DNA of 64,000 bases from Helicobacter sp. MIT 11-5569 (GCF_000765695.2 NZ_JRPB02000008.1:1-64000); one strand, 5' to 3'. Shown: positions 32,594 to 42,204, counted from the stretch's first letter. Notes: generated by a model not told the origin, from the sequence alone. Made by a program: numbers and translations.

Positions 32594-34396
32594 ATGCTAG
32601 ACCAAGCGCAAATGCGTTATTTTGAAGGAAATTATCAAGCTTGTTTTGAGCTCTGTTTAAAGGGTTTGGAAGTTGTAGATGAGAATCTAAAAGAAAAATT
32701 TGTTGAGCTTGCCGCACTAAGTGCTTTAAAGTTAGAGATTCCCCAAGCTTTAGAATTTTGTGCGCAAAGTTATCATTGGCATAAAAATTCTTACTTTTGG
32801 ACTTTAAATTTAGCAAAAGCATTGATAATCCAACAAAACTATGCAGAAGCTATTAAGCTTTTAAATGCGTTTATGGGTGTAGAAAATCCCCTGAAATTAG
32901 AATATTTACACGCACTTTTACGTGCATATAAGGGGCAAAATACCTATAATGAAGTTGAAAATATTTATGCGATTTTGCTGAAAAATAATCCTAATGATTT
33001 GCAGTTATGGTTGGAGTTTGGTGAATATTTTGAATTTATACCCAAAAAGGCTTTGGGAATTTATCAAGATTGTTATTTTTTTATCAATCAAAAACTACAA
33101 GCATTAGAAAAAAATACTCCAAAAATAGAAGTTTTGCAGACTTTTGCACAAGACTCGCTAACCGCGCGCTTTAATATGCAAAAGACACAAAAGACTCTGA
33201 TTGAAAATCCTGAAATTTTAAACTTAAAAAATTTTGTAAATACAATCTTAACGCAAAGAATTGCTGAATCCTATTTAAGAATTTTTGAATCTCCTTTGCA
33301 AGAAGCACAAAAAGCTGCGCAGATTCTATATTCTGTGCAAGATAAAAATTTACAAAATGCAGAATTTTGGTTTATCTTTGCGCATGCTTTAGAATATATA
33401 AAGGATTATGCACAAGCAGAGCAGGCTTATAGATATATCTTTGCGATTCCAAATGCTCCTAAAAATATAGCAAATACAGCTGCTTTTCATCTTGCTTATT
33501 TATTAATGCGACAAGAGAGATTTAAAGAAGGGCTAGAGTTTTATGAAAATCGTTTAGCATTTGCTAAAAATACGACTTTTTCGCAAGAATATTATCAGAT
33601 TGCGAAGAATGCGTTTTTGCAAGATTCTAAAGTTTTTACCAATAAAGAAATTTTTGTGTATTGTGAGCAAGGTTTTGGAGATACTTTAATGTTTAGTAGG
33701 GTGTTTGAAGTATTGTGTAAGATTGCTAAAAAAGTGCTTTTTGCTCCACAAAGTGCTTTGTATCCTTTATTTTCTGCAAAGCTATCAAAAGAGAATTGTT
33801 TTGCAAATTTAGAAATTTTAGATAGGATTCCACAAGATTTTGACTTTGCATTGCCTTTAACTTCTTTACCCCTTTTTTTAGGACTTGATACTTTAGAAAA
33901 AATTGTTACACTAAAAACACCGATTATTTCGCCTACTAACAAAAGAAAATCAAGAAAAATAAAAAGAATCGGATTTTTTTGGCATACAGATTTTGCGCTT
34001 AAAGAGAACAATACGCGCAATTTTAGCTTAGAATTTTTCTTAAACTTTTTATTAGAATTAGAAAATGTCAAACTTGTATCTTTGCAGGTGGGTGATTTTG
34101 TATTGCCAGAGTGTGTGGAGAATGCTGGTGTAGGCTTTAAGGATTGGCTGGATACTTATAAAGTGATGGAAAATTTAGATGGTGTTGTTGGAATTGATAG
34201 CTCGCCTGCACATTTAGCGTTAATATGCGGGATTCCAACTCTAGTAATTTTGCAACCGCGTTTTGATTGGCGTTTTGGTTTATATGAAGCTCCTAAAGCC
34301 AAGTTTTATGGAGAAAATGCGCATTTATTCGTATCTAACCCTAATGATTTTAGCACAAAGAATACGATTATAGAGAAGTTAAAAAGTATTTTCTAA
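32594..34396 (+). CDS. TPR protein with GT9-like glycosyltransferase domain
   Basis: Cytoplasmic protein of 600 residues. The N-terminal ~330 residues are helical repeats of TPR type (for example FWFIFAHALEYIKDYAQAEQ near 260). The C-terminal ~230 residues resemble the heptosyltransferase/GT-B fold found fused to TPRs: VYCEQGFGDTLMFSRVFEVL near 355 and VGIDSSPAHLALICGIPTLV near 535, the nucleotide-sugar half. Such fusions often glycosylate proteins or surface sugars, but the acceptor is unknown. GGGGAAAA precedes the ATG. It is co-transcribed with rpe. Confidence 0.82.
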   Translation: MLDQAQMRYFEGNYQACFELCLKGLEVVDENLKEKFVELAALSALKLEIPQALEFCAQSYHWHKNSYFWTLNLAKALIIQQNYAEAIKLLNAFMGVENPLKLEYLHALLRAYKGQNTYNEVENIYAILLKNNPNDLQLWLEFGEYFEFIPKKALGIYQDCYFFINQKLQALEKNTPKIEVLQTFAQDSLTARFNMQKTQKTLIENPEILNLKNFVNTILTQRIAESYLRIFESPLQEAQKAAQILYSVQDKNLQNAEFWFIFAHALEYIKDYAQAEQAYRYIFAIPNAPKNIANTAAFHLAYLLMRQERFKEGLEFYENRLAFAKNTTFSQEYYQIAKNAFLQDSKVFTNKEIFVYCEQGFGDTLMFSRVFEVLCKIAKKVLFAPQSALYPLFSAKLSKENCFANLEILDRIPQDFDFALPLTSLPLFLGLDTLEKIVTLKTPIISPTNKRKSRKIKRIGFFWHTDFALKENNTRNFSLEFFLNFLLELENVKLVSLQVGDFVLPECVENAGVGFKDWLDTYKVMENLDGVVGIDSSPAHLALICGIPTLVILQPRFDWRFGLYEAPKAKFYGENAHLFVSNPNDFSTKNTIIEKLKSIF

Positions 34397-34440
34397 ATTT
34401 AAAATTTGGAATTTAAAGTGTAAATTTTACTTTTGTGCGT

Positions 34441-34446
34441 TAGAAT
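34441..34446 (+). promoter_or_regulatory. -10 of the sodB promoter
   Basis: TAGAAT in TGTGCGTTAGAATC, 48 bases before the ATG. The predicted start falls at the beginning of the palindrome at 34454-34471. Confidence 0.5.
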
Positions 34447-34453
34447 CTTTTTG

Positions 34454-34471
34454 CAAAACTTTCAAGTTTTG
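34454..34471 (+). promoter_or_regulatory. inverted repeat in the sodB leader
   Basis: CAAAACTT TC AAGTTTTG: perfect 8-base arms with a two-base centre at the predicted 5' end of the sodB mRNA. It may be a DNA operator or, less likely because of the tiny loop, an RNA hairpin. Confidence 0.4.
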
Positions 34472-34494
34472 AATTAAAATTAAAAAGGATTACT

Positions 34495-35115
34495 ATGTTT
34501 AAATTACGCACATTACCATTTGCAGAGATTCCGGGATTTGTCAGCAAGGAAACTTGTGAATTTCACTATGGAAAACATCATCAAACTTATGTCAATAATC
34601 TCAATAATCTTATAGCTGGAGGTGAGTTTGAAGGCAAAAGTTTATTTGAAATTGTAACAAAAGCACAAGGTGGAATCTTTAACAATGCTGCGCAAGTGTA
34701 TAATCACGATTTTTATTGGGATTGTATTACTCCAAATGCGAGTGCAAGAAGTGCAGAGCTTGAAGAAGCGTTAAATGCTAATTTTGGAAGTGTTGATAAG
34801 TTTAAAGAAACATTTTTAAATGCAGCAACAACTTTGTTTGGTTCAGGTTGGTGTTGGCTTGTGTATAACAATGGTAAGCTAGAAATTAAGCAAACAAGCA
34901 ATGCGCAAACTCCAGTAACAGAAGGTTTGATTCCATTATTGGTTGTAGATGTGTGGGAACATGCTTATTATATTGACCATAGAAACGCACGCCCAGCATA
35001 TTTGGAAAAATTCTTTAGCCATATTAATTGGGAGTTTGTTTCAAAGTCTTTAGAATGGGCAAAAAAGGAAGGGATTAACTCTATTAATTCTTATATGAAA
35101 TCATTACACGCATAA
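34495..35115 (+). CDS. sodB: superoxide dismutase, iron type
   Basis: Converts superoxide to peroxide and oxygen in the cytoplasm. The 206-residue product has the four metal ligands in order: His of CEFHYGKHH, His of YNHDFYW, and Asp and His of VDVWEHAYYIDH. Features such as FGSGWCWLV and NAQTPVTEG point to the iron form. AAAAAGGA precedes the ATG. The mRNA leader carries a perfect inverted repeat. It converges on ftsZ with a hairpin spanning both stops. Confidence 0.95.
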   Translation: MFKLRTLPFAEIPGFVSKETCEFHYGKHHQTYVNNLNNLIAGGEFEGKSLFEIVTKAQGGIFNNAAQVYNHDFYWDCITPNASARSAELEEALNANFGSVDKFKETFLNAATTLFGSGWCWLVYNNGKLEIKQTSNAQTPVTEGLIPLLVVDVWEHAYYIDHRNARPAYLEKFFSHINWEFVSKSLEWAKKEGINSINSYMKSLHA

Positions 35116-35132
35116 GCCTTTGCGCTTATGCG
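35109..35132. other. hairpin between sodB and ftsZ
   Basis: CGCATAAGC (35109-35117) pairs perfectly with GCTTATGCG (35124-35132) around a six-base loop. It covers the sodB stop and abuts the ftsZ stop. No U-tract on either side, so it may end transcription only weakly or act in mRNA stability. Confidence 0.6.
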
Positions 35133-35133
35133 A

Positions 35134-36309
35134 TTAGTCCATTTGACGGCGCAAAAATGCAGGAATATCTAGGACTTCATCACTTGTAAATTCTCCACCG
35201 CTAACTTTCTTTCTAGTAGAGTTCAACAAAGTTTCTTGTTGATTGATTCTTTGGCTCATATCCTTTGGATTTACAAGTTTTAGTGTGGAGCTATCTTCTT
35301 TGTTTATTTCTGGAGTATTAGATGTAGGTTGAGAAACTTCTCGTTCAAATCCTGTGGCAACAATTGTAACCCTTACTTTATCTCTTTCTATATTTTCATC
35401 TGTTGTTGTTCCAAAAATAACTTCTGCTTCTGGGTCCATATTGCTTTCTATAATCTCCATTGCATTAGAGATTTCAGCCAATGGATAATCAGAATTGAAA
35501 TAAAAATGCGCTAATACACCTTTTGCGCCATTAATAGACATATTATCAAGCAATGGAGATTCAATTGCGATTTTAATAGCTTCTCTTGCGGCGTCTGCAC
35601 CGCTAGATTCCCCAATACCCATAAGAGCCATACCTTTGTGATACATTACAGTTTTAACATCAGCAAAATCTACATTAATATCTCCTGCGCTATGGGACAA
35701 AATAACACCACTCATTCCATTTACTGCACGCACAAGCACATCATCAACGATTCTAAAGCTATCTTTAAATCCAAGATTTTTATCTACAATGGAGAGGAGC
35801 TTTTCATTGGGGATTACAACGATAGAATCACTTTCTGCTTTTAATTCACAATAGCCTTCTTCTGCGAGTTTTGCACGTTGTCTTCCCTCCCAACGAAAAG
35901 GCTTTGTTACTATAGAAACTGTTAATGCCCCTACTTCTTTTGCTGCTTTGGCAATCACGGGTGCTGCTCCCGTGCCTGTCCCTCCACCAAGTCCAGCAGA
36001 GATAAAAACAATATCAGTATTTTCTAAAAATTGTTTTAATTCTTCATAGCTTTCTAATGCCGCATCTTTTCCAACTTGTGGGCGCATTCCCGCGCCAAGC
36101 CCCTTTGTGAGTTTTGCACCAAGTTGGATTTTAATTGGTGCATTCGAGCTATTGATTGCTTGTGCATCTGTATTTGCAACAGCTAATTCAATTCCTTCAT
36201 AGGTGCCAGTGTTAATCAAATGGTCAATCATATTGCTACCACCACCACCAACACCAATAACCTTAATCTTTGCTCCCGCACTTAGATTTGCTTCTTGAAT
36301 ATTTAACAT
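35134..36309 (-). CDS. ftsZ: cell division protein FtsZ
   Basis: Tubulin-like GTPase forming the division ring. The 391-residue product has the GGGGSNMIDHL loop near residues 20-30, the tubulin signature GGGTGTGAAPVIA near 110, and a disordered linker from ~325. The C-terminal peptide EVLDIPAFLRRQMD binds FtsA and other partners. AAGGAG precedes the ATG. It follows ftsA by 27 bases, in the same order as in H. pylori and C. jejuni. Confidence 0.97.
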   Translation of the reverse strand: MLNIQEANLSAGAKIKVIGVGGGGSNMIDHLINTGTYEGIELAVANTDAQAINSSNAPIKIQLGAKLTKGLGAGMRPQVGKDAALESYEELKQFLENTDIVFISAGLGGGTGTGAAPVIAKAAKEVGALTVSIVTKPFRWEGRQRAKLAEEGYCELKAESDSIVVIPNEKLLSIVDKNLGFKDSFRIVDDVLVRAVNGMSGVILSHSAGDINVDFADVKTVMYHKGMALMGIGESSGADAAREAIKIAIESPLLDNMSINGAKGVLAHFYFNSDYPLAEISNAMEIIESNMDPEAEVIFGTTTDENIERDKVRVTIVATGFEREVSQPTSNTPEINKEDSSTLKLVNPKDMSQRINQQETLLNSTRKKVSGGEFTSDEVLDIPAFLRRQMD

Positions 36310-36336
36310 TATCTTGGCTCCTTCTAAAGTTTATCT

Positions 36337-37773
36337 CTAAAACATTTGTGTCATTTTATTCCATATTCGGCTAAAAAAAGTGCCATTTTGTGTAGGAATT
36401 TTCTTAATTTCTGTAATATTGCTTAAATCCTGCTTGATATCCGCAGCACTTTTTGGAACGCTATTTACAGGGCTAGTAATATTTTGTGGTTTATCTTGCA
36501 AAGAATTTATCAAAGGAATATTTTTGTGAAAATTTAAAGTTTCATCCTCTAACTCTTCATTGCGATAGCGGATTCTTTTTTCTGAATCAATTTCATAATT
36601 TGTATATTTTCCAGAGGCATAAAGGATTAATCCGATTCCAGTAGAACATTCTGGTCCTTTCAAATCTGTAAATAATCCATCAACTTCCGCAGGTTTTGCA
36701 AGACGCACAGGCATATTAAAAAGTGCTGCCGCTAAGTCTCTGATACCTTCAAGATGCACCATACCTCCTGTTAGCACAACCCCGCTTCCTAGCTGCTCTT
36801 TTAATCCGCTACGTTCTAGGGATTTTGCTAGAATCATTAATGTTTCTTCTACGCGCGCATAGACGACATTATGCACTGTAGCTAGTGCAACTTGATGTTT
36901 TCCGCTTTCTTCTCCACCAATACTTGGAATCTCAATGAGATTCTCTGTATCTTCTAAAGTTTTTGGAAAGCCACCATATTTGACTTTGACTTGTTCAGCA
37001 ACACTTTGTGGTGTATGCAGAGCCATTGCTAAATCGTTTGTGATATGGTTTGAGCCAACGCCTAAAAAATCATTATAACGCAGAGAATTTCCCACATGAA
37101 CCATAAGTTCGCAAGTGCTTCCCCCCATATCAATACAAGCAACTCCTAGATTTTTTTCATCTTCGCTTAACACGGCAATAGAAGACGCATAGGAAGCTAG
37201 CACAATATTTTCAATCTCAACGCCAGCACTTTTGATTGCTTTTTTAAGATTGCCTAAACTTGACTTTTGTGCAGCAATAATACGCACAGAGACTTCTAGT
37301 CTGCTTCCACTCATTCCCATAGGATCATCAATAAAGTCTTGATCGTCAAGTTTAAAGTTATAGGGTAAAATGTGAATCACTTCATATTCGCTAGGGATTG
37401 AAGCATTATAAAGTGCAGTTTGGATAACGCGGTTAATTTCTTTGATTCCAATTTCATTATTTGGAATATTGACGATTCCAGAGCTATCTGTGCTTTTGGT
37501 ATAAGCTCCAGAGATAGAGATTGCAGCTTTATTGATATTTGTTCCAGCGACACGTCTTGCATCATTAAGTGCGTCTTTAATCGCGCGACTTGCTTGTTCG
37601 ATATTTGTAATAGAGCCTTTTTTGAGTCCTAGTGATTTACGGAATCCTGTTCCAATGATATGTGGAATCCCATCCTTGTAATTTGCAATAATTGCACAAA
37701 TCTTTGTAGAACCAATATCAATTCCTAAGATGGTTTGTTCCAAATCCTTACTCCCAGTATAGTTATCTTCCAT
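36337..37773 (-). CDS. ftsA: cell division protein FtsA
   Basis: Actin-like protein that tethers FtsZ to the membrane. It has 478 residues: GIDIGSTKICAII phosphate-1 loop near residue 20, an SHS2 (1C) domain ~90-170, CIDMGGSTCELMVH near 220, VVLTGGMVHLEGI near 345. A linker precedes the C-terminal amphipathic helix FFSRIWNKMTQMF, the membrane-targeting sequence. It lies 13 bases after the ppiD-like gene and directly upstream of ftsZ. Confidence 0.96.
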   Translation of the reverse strand: MEDNYTGSKDLEQTILGIDIGSTKICAIIANYKDGIPHIIGTGFRKSLGLKKGSITNIEQASRAIKDALNDARRVAGTNINKAAISISGAYTKSTDSSGIVNIPNNEIGIKEINRVIQTALYNASIPSEYEVIHILPYNFKLDDQDFIDDPMGMSGSRLEVSVRIIAAQKSSLGNLKKAIKSAGVEIENIVLASYASSIAVLSEDEKNLGVACIDMGGSTCELMVHVGNSLRYNDFLGVGSNHITNDLAMALHTPQSVAEQVKVKYGGFPKTLEDTENLIEIPSIGGEESGKHQVALATVHNVVYARVEETLMILAKSLERSGLKEQLGSGVVLTGGMVHLEGIRDLAAALFNMPVRLAKPAEVDGLFTDLKGPECSTGIGLILYASGKYTNYEIDSEKRIRYRNEELEDETLNFHKNIPLINSLQDKPQNITSPVNSVPKSAADIKQDLSNITEIKKIPTQNGTFFSRIWNKMTQMF

Positions 37774-37786
37774 TTCTCATTGCGCC

Positions 37787-39244
37787 CTAAATTTTCTTAA
37801 CAACTTTATAAATATTTAATAAATGTTCCATAAATGCAATTTCGACAAGTCTAGACTTCACTTGTATCCCATTGCGTTTTAAGAAGTCTAAATTTTGCGT
37901 GATTATATCAGAATTTTTTAATTTTTGGTCAAGGATTTCATATAAAATTGCTTTATCTTTTAATAAAATAAAACCTTTTGCTTCGCTTTTGTTAAAAAGT
38001 TGTGCAATAAAATCTTGACTTTCTTGCGCATTTAATCCTGATAAAGCGTTCTTATTATCACGCGAAACATAACCAATATCTAAACCTTTAAAATCTGTAA
38101 GTAGAGCAACCGCCTTTTCTTCTAAGAGTTGAGTTTTTCTAAAAGTTGTGAAATCTTCTGTGGCATCTTTTTTAGCAGCTTCATAATTTTTTGGTTGGCT
38201 TTGGATAATCTTTTGGATTTTAACTGTAACAAACCCTTCTTTTGTGTTGATAGGTTTTAGAGTTTCTTGTTCTTTTGCTTGACTAAGAAGATTTAAAAAA
38301 TCTGTTTCGTAATTGGAATCTCCTTCATAAATCATCAAAGATTCCGCTTTTTTATTTTCACCTTTACGCAAAGAAATATATTCTTTTAGAGATTCCTTTT
38401 CTGCTTGAGAGGATTGATAGTGTGTAATAATTTTATCTTTTGCTTTTTCAAAAGGTAACAATTGTCCATTTTCGTCTAGAAATTGGTTTTTGAAATCTTC
38501 ATAATGTTTTTTTAGTGTATCATCATCAAATGGAATAGAATTTGGAGAGATAGAAACTTTTAAAATCTCGTATCCACGCTCTGTTTGGTAAATATCTTTG
38601 TTTTCTTCCCAGTATTTTTTGATGTCTTCATCAGAAGGAGTAAAAGTAATTGAAGCTTGATCTAAAATTTGAATTTTAAGATGGTCTTCGCTAAAGACTG
38701 CTTCGCCGATTGTTTGGATTTCTAATGGAGTAAGTGGAATCTCTAAAAGAGCATCAAGCTTTTGGAGTAAAATGCCTTCACTTAGCTCCTCTTCAAAGTC
38801 TTTTGGGCGCATTTGATTGTCTGCTAATAAGCGTTTATAAATTGTTTCATCAAATTTTCCGTTATTTTGAAAAGTATCCATTGTAGTGAGTGTATGAATG
38901 ATTTCTTCGTGGCTAACGCGCAAACCAACATCATATGCGTAATTTAGCATTAAGGCGCGTGAAATTAATGTATTGAGTGCTTGCTCTTCAATTCCTAGTT
39001 TTTTTGCTTGTTCATCATCTAAAGTGCCATTAAAAAGTTGATTATAGACATTATAGAGTCTTGCGTATTCTCTTTGAAGTCTATCAATAGTAATTTGTCT
39101 ATCGCCAACAACAGCAACAGCATTGCTTGTTTTAGAGAAGCTATAAGTTCCCCAACCTACAAATCCAGCTCCCAAAAATGCAAAGGAACTAATCCAAATA
39201 ATCACCATCAAGTATTTTTTGTGTTTTTGCATAAAGCCAATCAT
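37787..39244 (-). CDS. membrane-anchored SurA_N/PpiD-like chaperone
   Basis: Inner-membrane anchored periplasmic folding factor of 485 residues. One N-terminal transmembrane helix (residues ~12-32, YLMVIIWISSFAFLGAGFVGWG) is followed by a SurA-N-like helical chaperone region (~40-190) and a poorly conserved parvulin-type region and tail. It corresponds in position to HP0977 and Cj0694, which also precede ftsA-ftsZ. The parvulin active residues are not clear, so isomerase activity is doubtful. A TATAAT box at 39326-39331 starts the ppiD-ftsA-ftsZ unit. Confidence 0.88.
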   Translation of the reverse strand: MIGFMQKHKKYLMVIIWISSFAFLGAGFVGWGTYSFSKTSNAVAVVGDRQITIDRLQREYARLYNVYNQLFNGTLDDEQAKKLGIEEQALNTLISRALMLNYAYDVGLRVSHEEIIHTLTTMDTFQNNGKFDETIYKRLLADNQMRPKDFEEELSEGILLQKLDALLEIPLTPLEIQTIGEAVFSEDHLKIQILDQASITFTPSDEDIKKYWEENKDIYQTERGYEILKVSISPNSIPFDDDTLKKHYEDFKNQFLDENGQLLPFEKAKDKIITHYQSSQAEKESLKEYISLRKGENKKAESLMIYEGDSNYETDFLNLLSQAKEQETLKPINTKEGFVTVKIQKIIQSQPKNYEAAKKDATEDFTTFRKTQLLEEKAVALLTDFKGLDIGYVSRDNKNALSGLNAQESQDFIAQLFNKSEAKGFILLKDKAILYEILDQKLKNSDIITQNLDFLKRNGIQVKSRLVEIAFMEHLLNIYKVVKKI

Positions 39245-39325
39245 ATAAACTCCAAAATCCTATTCCAAATATTAAACAACTAAAAGACTTACGATTCTAT
39301 CTTAAAAACCTTTAAAAAGTGGTAA

Positions 39326-39331
39326 ATTATA
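39326..39331 (-). promoter_or_regulatory. -10 of the ppiD-ftsA-ftsZ promoter
   Basis: Perfect TATAAT in GCGTATAATTTACC on the minus strand, eight bases after the nusA stop and about 85 before the ppiD-like ATG. A second TAGAAT box lies about 30 bases further downstream. Confidence 0.5.
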
Positions 39332-39338
39332 CGCTTGA

Positions 39339-40451
39339 TTATTCTTTAAAGAGGGAGGATAAAATATCAATATTATTTTTTTGTATTTCTTGTGTTGTGT
39401 CATCTGTGTTTTGTTGTATTGAGTTATCAATCTCTTTTAGCTCAATTTCATAACCGGTTAGCATTGAGGCTAGACGAATGTTGATTCCACTTTTTCCAAT
39501 TGCTTTTGGTTTTTGTTCGCTAGTGATGCTAACGATTGCTTTTTTTTCTTCAATAACAACACTAATAACAAGCGCAGGAGATAAAGCGCGTGCAATATAA
39601 ATTTCAGGTTGAGTAGAAAATTCTACACAATCAATACTTTCATTTTTTAATTCTTTTGAAACAGCGTTAATTCTAACTCCCTTAACCCCAACAGTTGCTC
39701 CCACAGGGTCAATCTTTGCTGATGTAGTTTTTAAGGCAACTTTTGCTCTTTCTCCGGGGATTCTAGCAGAATTTACAATTTCAACATCGCCATCTTTAAT
39801 TTCAGGAACTTCTAATTTTAGTAACTCTTCGAGCATTTTTGGGGTTGTGCGGCTTAGCTCAATCATAATACCATTTTGGCGATCAATTCCGACATGCTTT
39901 AAAACAGCCCCAACAATTTGCCCAACGTTAAACTCTTCTCCTTTGATGCGATTCTTTTTGGGTAAAATCGCACGGATTTCATCAATTTCAATATAAGTAT
40001 TTCCTAAATGGTCTGTGCGTACAACATTTCCGCTAACAATTTTTCCAACTTGAGATTTGTATTTGTCAAAAAGCTGTGTTTCAATCAAACGTTGAATTTT
40101 AAATTCTAGCTCCCTAAAGAGAGCATTTACAGCACTTCTGCTCATATCTTCTAAGCTTAATTCATAACGTAATTCATCGCCAATTTTGATTTCTTTATCG
40201 TGTTTTTTGGCTTCACTTAAAGGAATAGAGTTTTTTAAATCTGATGTATTGGAATCCTCGCAAACACTGATGACTTGGTATAAATGTAAAGTTTTGTTTT
40301 TTTTGTCGATTTCGACATCGTAGTTGATTTCAGAATCCAAGCTTTCTTTTGCAATTTTAATCACCGCATCTTTAACTGCTTCTGTAACACTTTCGATAGG
40401 AAGCCCTTTTTCATAAGCGATTCCTTCTATAATATCTAGTATTTTTTCCAA
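39339..40451 (-). CDS. nusA: transcription termination/antitermination factor NusA
   Basis: RNA polymerase-binding factor of 370 residues: N-terminal domain (~1-125), S1 domain with VGKIVSGNVVRTDHLGNTYI near 135-200, and two KH domains with GATVGVKGVRINAV and KAIGKSGINIRLAS. The two C-terminal acidic repeats of E. coli NusA are absent, as usual outside gamma-proteobacteria. The start is TTG at 40451 with AAGGA eight bases before. It is transcribed divergently from the HP0268-like gene. Confidence 0.95.
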   Translation of the reverse strand: MEKILDIIEGIAYEKGLPIESVTEAVKDAVIKIAKESLDSEINYDVEIDKKNKTLHLYQVISVCEDSNTSDLKNSIPLSEAKKHDKEIKIGDELRYELSLEDMSRSAVNALFRELEFKIQRLIETQLFDKYKSQVGKIVSGNVVRTDHLGNTYIEIDEIRAILPKKNRIKGEEFNVGQIVGAVLKHVGIDRQNGIMIELSRTTPKMLEELLKLEVPEIKDGDVEIVNSARIPGERAKVALKTTSAKIDPVGATVGVKGVRINAVSKELKNESIDCVEFSTQPEIYIARALSPALVISVVIEEKKAIVSITSEQKPKAIGKSGINIRLASMLTGYEIELKEIDNSIQQNTDDTTQEIQKNNIDILSSLFKE

Positions 40452-40520
40452 AATATATCCTTAAAAAACTTGCAGATTGAAGAGTTTTAATAAATTGCGC
40501 ATTTTAATTTAAATTTTCTT

Positions 40521-40547
40521 TAAGATTCTTTAAAGCAAAGAATCTTA
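40521..40547. other. inverted repeat between nusA and the HP0268-like gene
   Basis: TAAGATTCTTT and AAAGAATCTTA form a perfect 11-bp stem around AAAGC. It lies in the 185-base divergent promoter region and lacks a following U-tract, so an operator or leader hairpin is more likely than a terminator. Confidence 0.5.
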
Positions 40548-40597
40548 AAAATTGTAATTTTAGGCAAACTAAAATTATTTTTTAAGTAAAAAATCTA

Positions 40598-40603
40598 TAT
40601 AAT
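40598..40603 (+). promoter_or_regulatory. -10 of the HP0268-miaB operon
   Basis: Perfect TATAAT about 34 bases before the ATG at 40637, with SD AAGGG between. Confidence 0.6.
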
Positions 40604-40636
40604 AATCCATTTTTCTAAAAAAGTTAAGGGTAAAAA

Positions 40637-40879
40637 ATGGATATTAAATTAGCACGCACACATATTAATGAAAAACCAGCAAAAATAACAGTTAAAAAGT
40701 TAGAAGAGATGCTAGAAGAAAAGAAATCTGACATTTTTTATTGTGATAAAGAAAATTCCCATAAAGATATGCAAGCTTTATTAGAATATTTCGAGAAAAA
40801 AGGAAAGCGTGCATATTTTAGAGAAGTTCGCTACGGATTAGATGAAGGCGATTATATGTATGAGATTCACGTGCTATAA
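40637..40879 (+). CDS. HP0268-like small nuclease-fold protein
   Basis: 80 residues, close in length and sequence pattern to H. pylori HP0268: central [34 protein letters not shown] and the end [10 protein letters not shown] match IFYF..NAHKDM..FF..KG..AY..EVR..DFLYELHII. HP0268 has an Smr-like fold and has been reported to nick nucleic acids. It is followed by miaB with only two bases between, as HP0268-HP0269 in H. pylori, so linkage to tRNA modification is plausible but unproven. Confidence 0.88.
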   Translation: MDIKLARTHINEKPAKITVKKLEEMLEEKKSDIFYCDKENSHKDMQALLEYFEKKGKRAYFREVRYGLDEGDYMYEIHVL

Positions 40880-40881
40880 GT

Positions 40882-42198
40882 ATGTCAAAAAAACTTTACA
40901 TTGAAACTCTTGGTTGTGCGATGAATGAACGCGATAGTGCGCACATTATTGCAGAGCTTGAAGAAAAAGAATCCTACGCATTAACAAATAATCCAAAAGA
41001 AGCAGATTTAATATTAATTAACACTTGTTCAGTGCGTGAAAAACCAGAGAAAAAACTTTTTTCAGAAATTGGTCAATATGCAAAGGTTAAAAAACAAGAT
41101 GCAAAAATTGGTGTTTGTGGCTGCACGGCAAGCCATTTAGGTGATGAGATTCTAAAACGTTCTAAGTCGGTGGATTTTGTCTTAGGTGCGCGTAATGTTT
41201 CTAAGATTTCACAAATTATCCACCAAAAACGCGTGGCTTGGGTGGATATTGATTATGATGATAGCACTTATGTTTTTAGCCAAAATCATCACTCTGCATT
41301 AAAAGGAATGATTAATATTTCTATTGGTTGTGATAAAAAATGCACCTATTGCATTGTGCCGCATACGCGGGGAAATGAGATTTCAATCCCAGCAGATTTG
41401 ATTTTGCAAGAAGCAAAACGCTTTGTAGATAGTGGAACAAAAGAGATTTTATTACTTGGGCAAAATGTTAATAATTATGGTAGGCGTTTTTCAAGCCCGC
41501 ATAGAGCAATAAATTTCACACAATTGTTGCATGAGATTTCACAGATTGATGGGTTGGAGAGAATCCGTTTTACTTCGCCGCACCCTTTACATATGGATGA
41601 TGATTTTATTTTGGAATTTGCAAAGAATCCAAAGATTTGTAAAGCAATCCATATGCCATTACAGAGTGGTTCTAGTGAGATTCTGAAAAAAATGAAACGT
41701 GGGTATAGCAAAGAGTGGTTTTTAAATCGTGTTGAGAAAATGCGCTCTTTGATTCCACAACTTAGCATTGGGACGGATATTATTGTTGGTTTTCCCACAG
41801 AAAGCGAAGAGGATTTTTTAGAGACTTTAGATGTTTTAGAAAAAGTGCGTTTTGATACAGTGTATAGTTTCATTTATTCAAGTCGTCCGCATACTGAAGC
41901 GCATTATTGGCTAGAAGAAGATAAAGTGCATTTGGTGGATGAAGAGATTGCAAAAGAGCGTTTAAATCGCCTAAAAGATAGACATAAAGAGATTTTAGCA
42001 GAAGATAACGCAAAACAGATTGGAAAAATTCATCAGGTGTTAATTGAAAGTTTTGATATGCAAAATTTATTTCTAGAGGGGCGCAGTGATACAAATAAGC
42101 TTGTGCGTATAAAGGATAAAGAAAGCTTTGTGGGGTCTTTATGTGATGTGAGAATTACAGAAGTTAAGGGCGCACAATTAATAGGTAAGTTAGCGTAG
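40882..42198 (+). CDS. miaB: tRNA-2-methylthio-N6-isopentenyladenosine synthase
   Basis: Radical SAM methylthiotransferase of 438 residues modifying A37 of tRNAs that read UNN codons. N-terminal MTTase domain cysteines are at 12, 49 and ~79-81 ([27 protein letters not shown]). The radical-SAM cluster motif is [16 protein letters not shown] near residue 150, and the C-terminal TRAM domain spans ~370-438. It has the same neighbourhood as HP0269. Confidence 0.95.
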   Translation: MSKKLYIETLGCAMNERDSAHIIAELEEKESYALTNNPKEADLILINTCSVREKPEKKLFSEIGQYAKVKKQDAKIGVCGCTASHLGDEILKRSKSVDFVLGARNVSKISQIIHQKRVAWVDIDYDDSTYVFSQNHHSALKGMINISIGCDKKCTYCIVPHTRGNEISIPADLILQEAKRFVDSGTKEILLLGQNVNNYGRRFSSPHRAINFTQLLHEISQIDGLERIRFTSPHPLHMDDDFILEFAKNPKICKAIHMPLQSGSSEILKKMKRGYSKEWFLNRVEKMRSLIPQLSIGTDIIVGFPTESEEDFLETLDVLEKVRFDTVYSFIYSSRPHTEAHYWLEEDKVHLVDEEIAKERLNRLKDRHKEILAEDNAKQIGKIHQVLIESFDMQNLFLEGRSDTNKLVRIKDKESFVGSLCDVRITEVKGAQLIGKLA

Positions 42199-42204
42199 GT
42201 TAAT

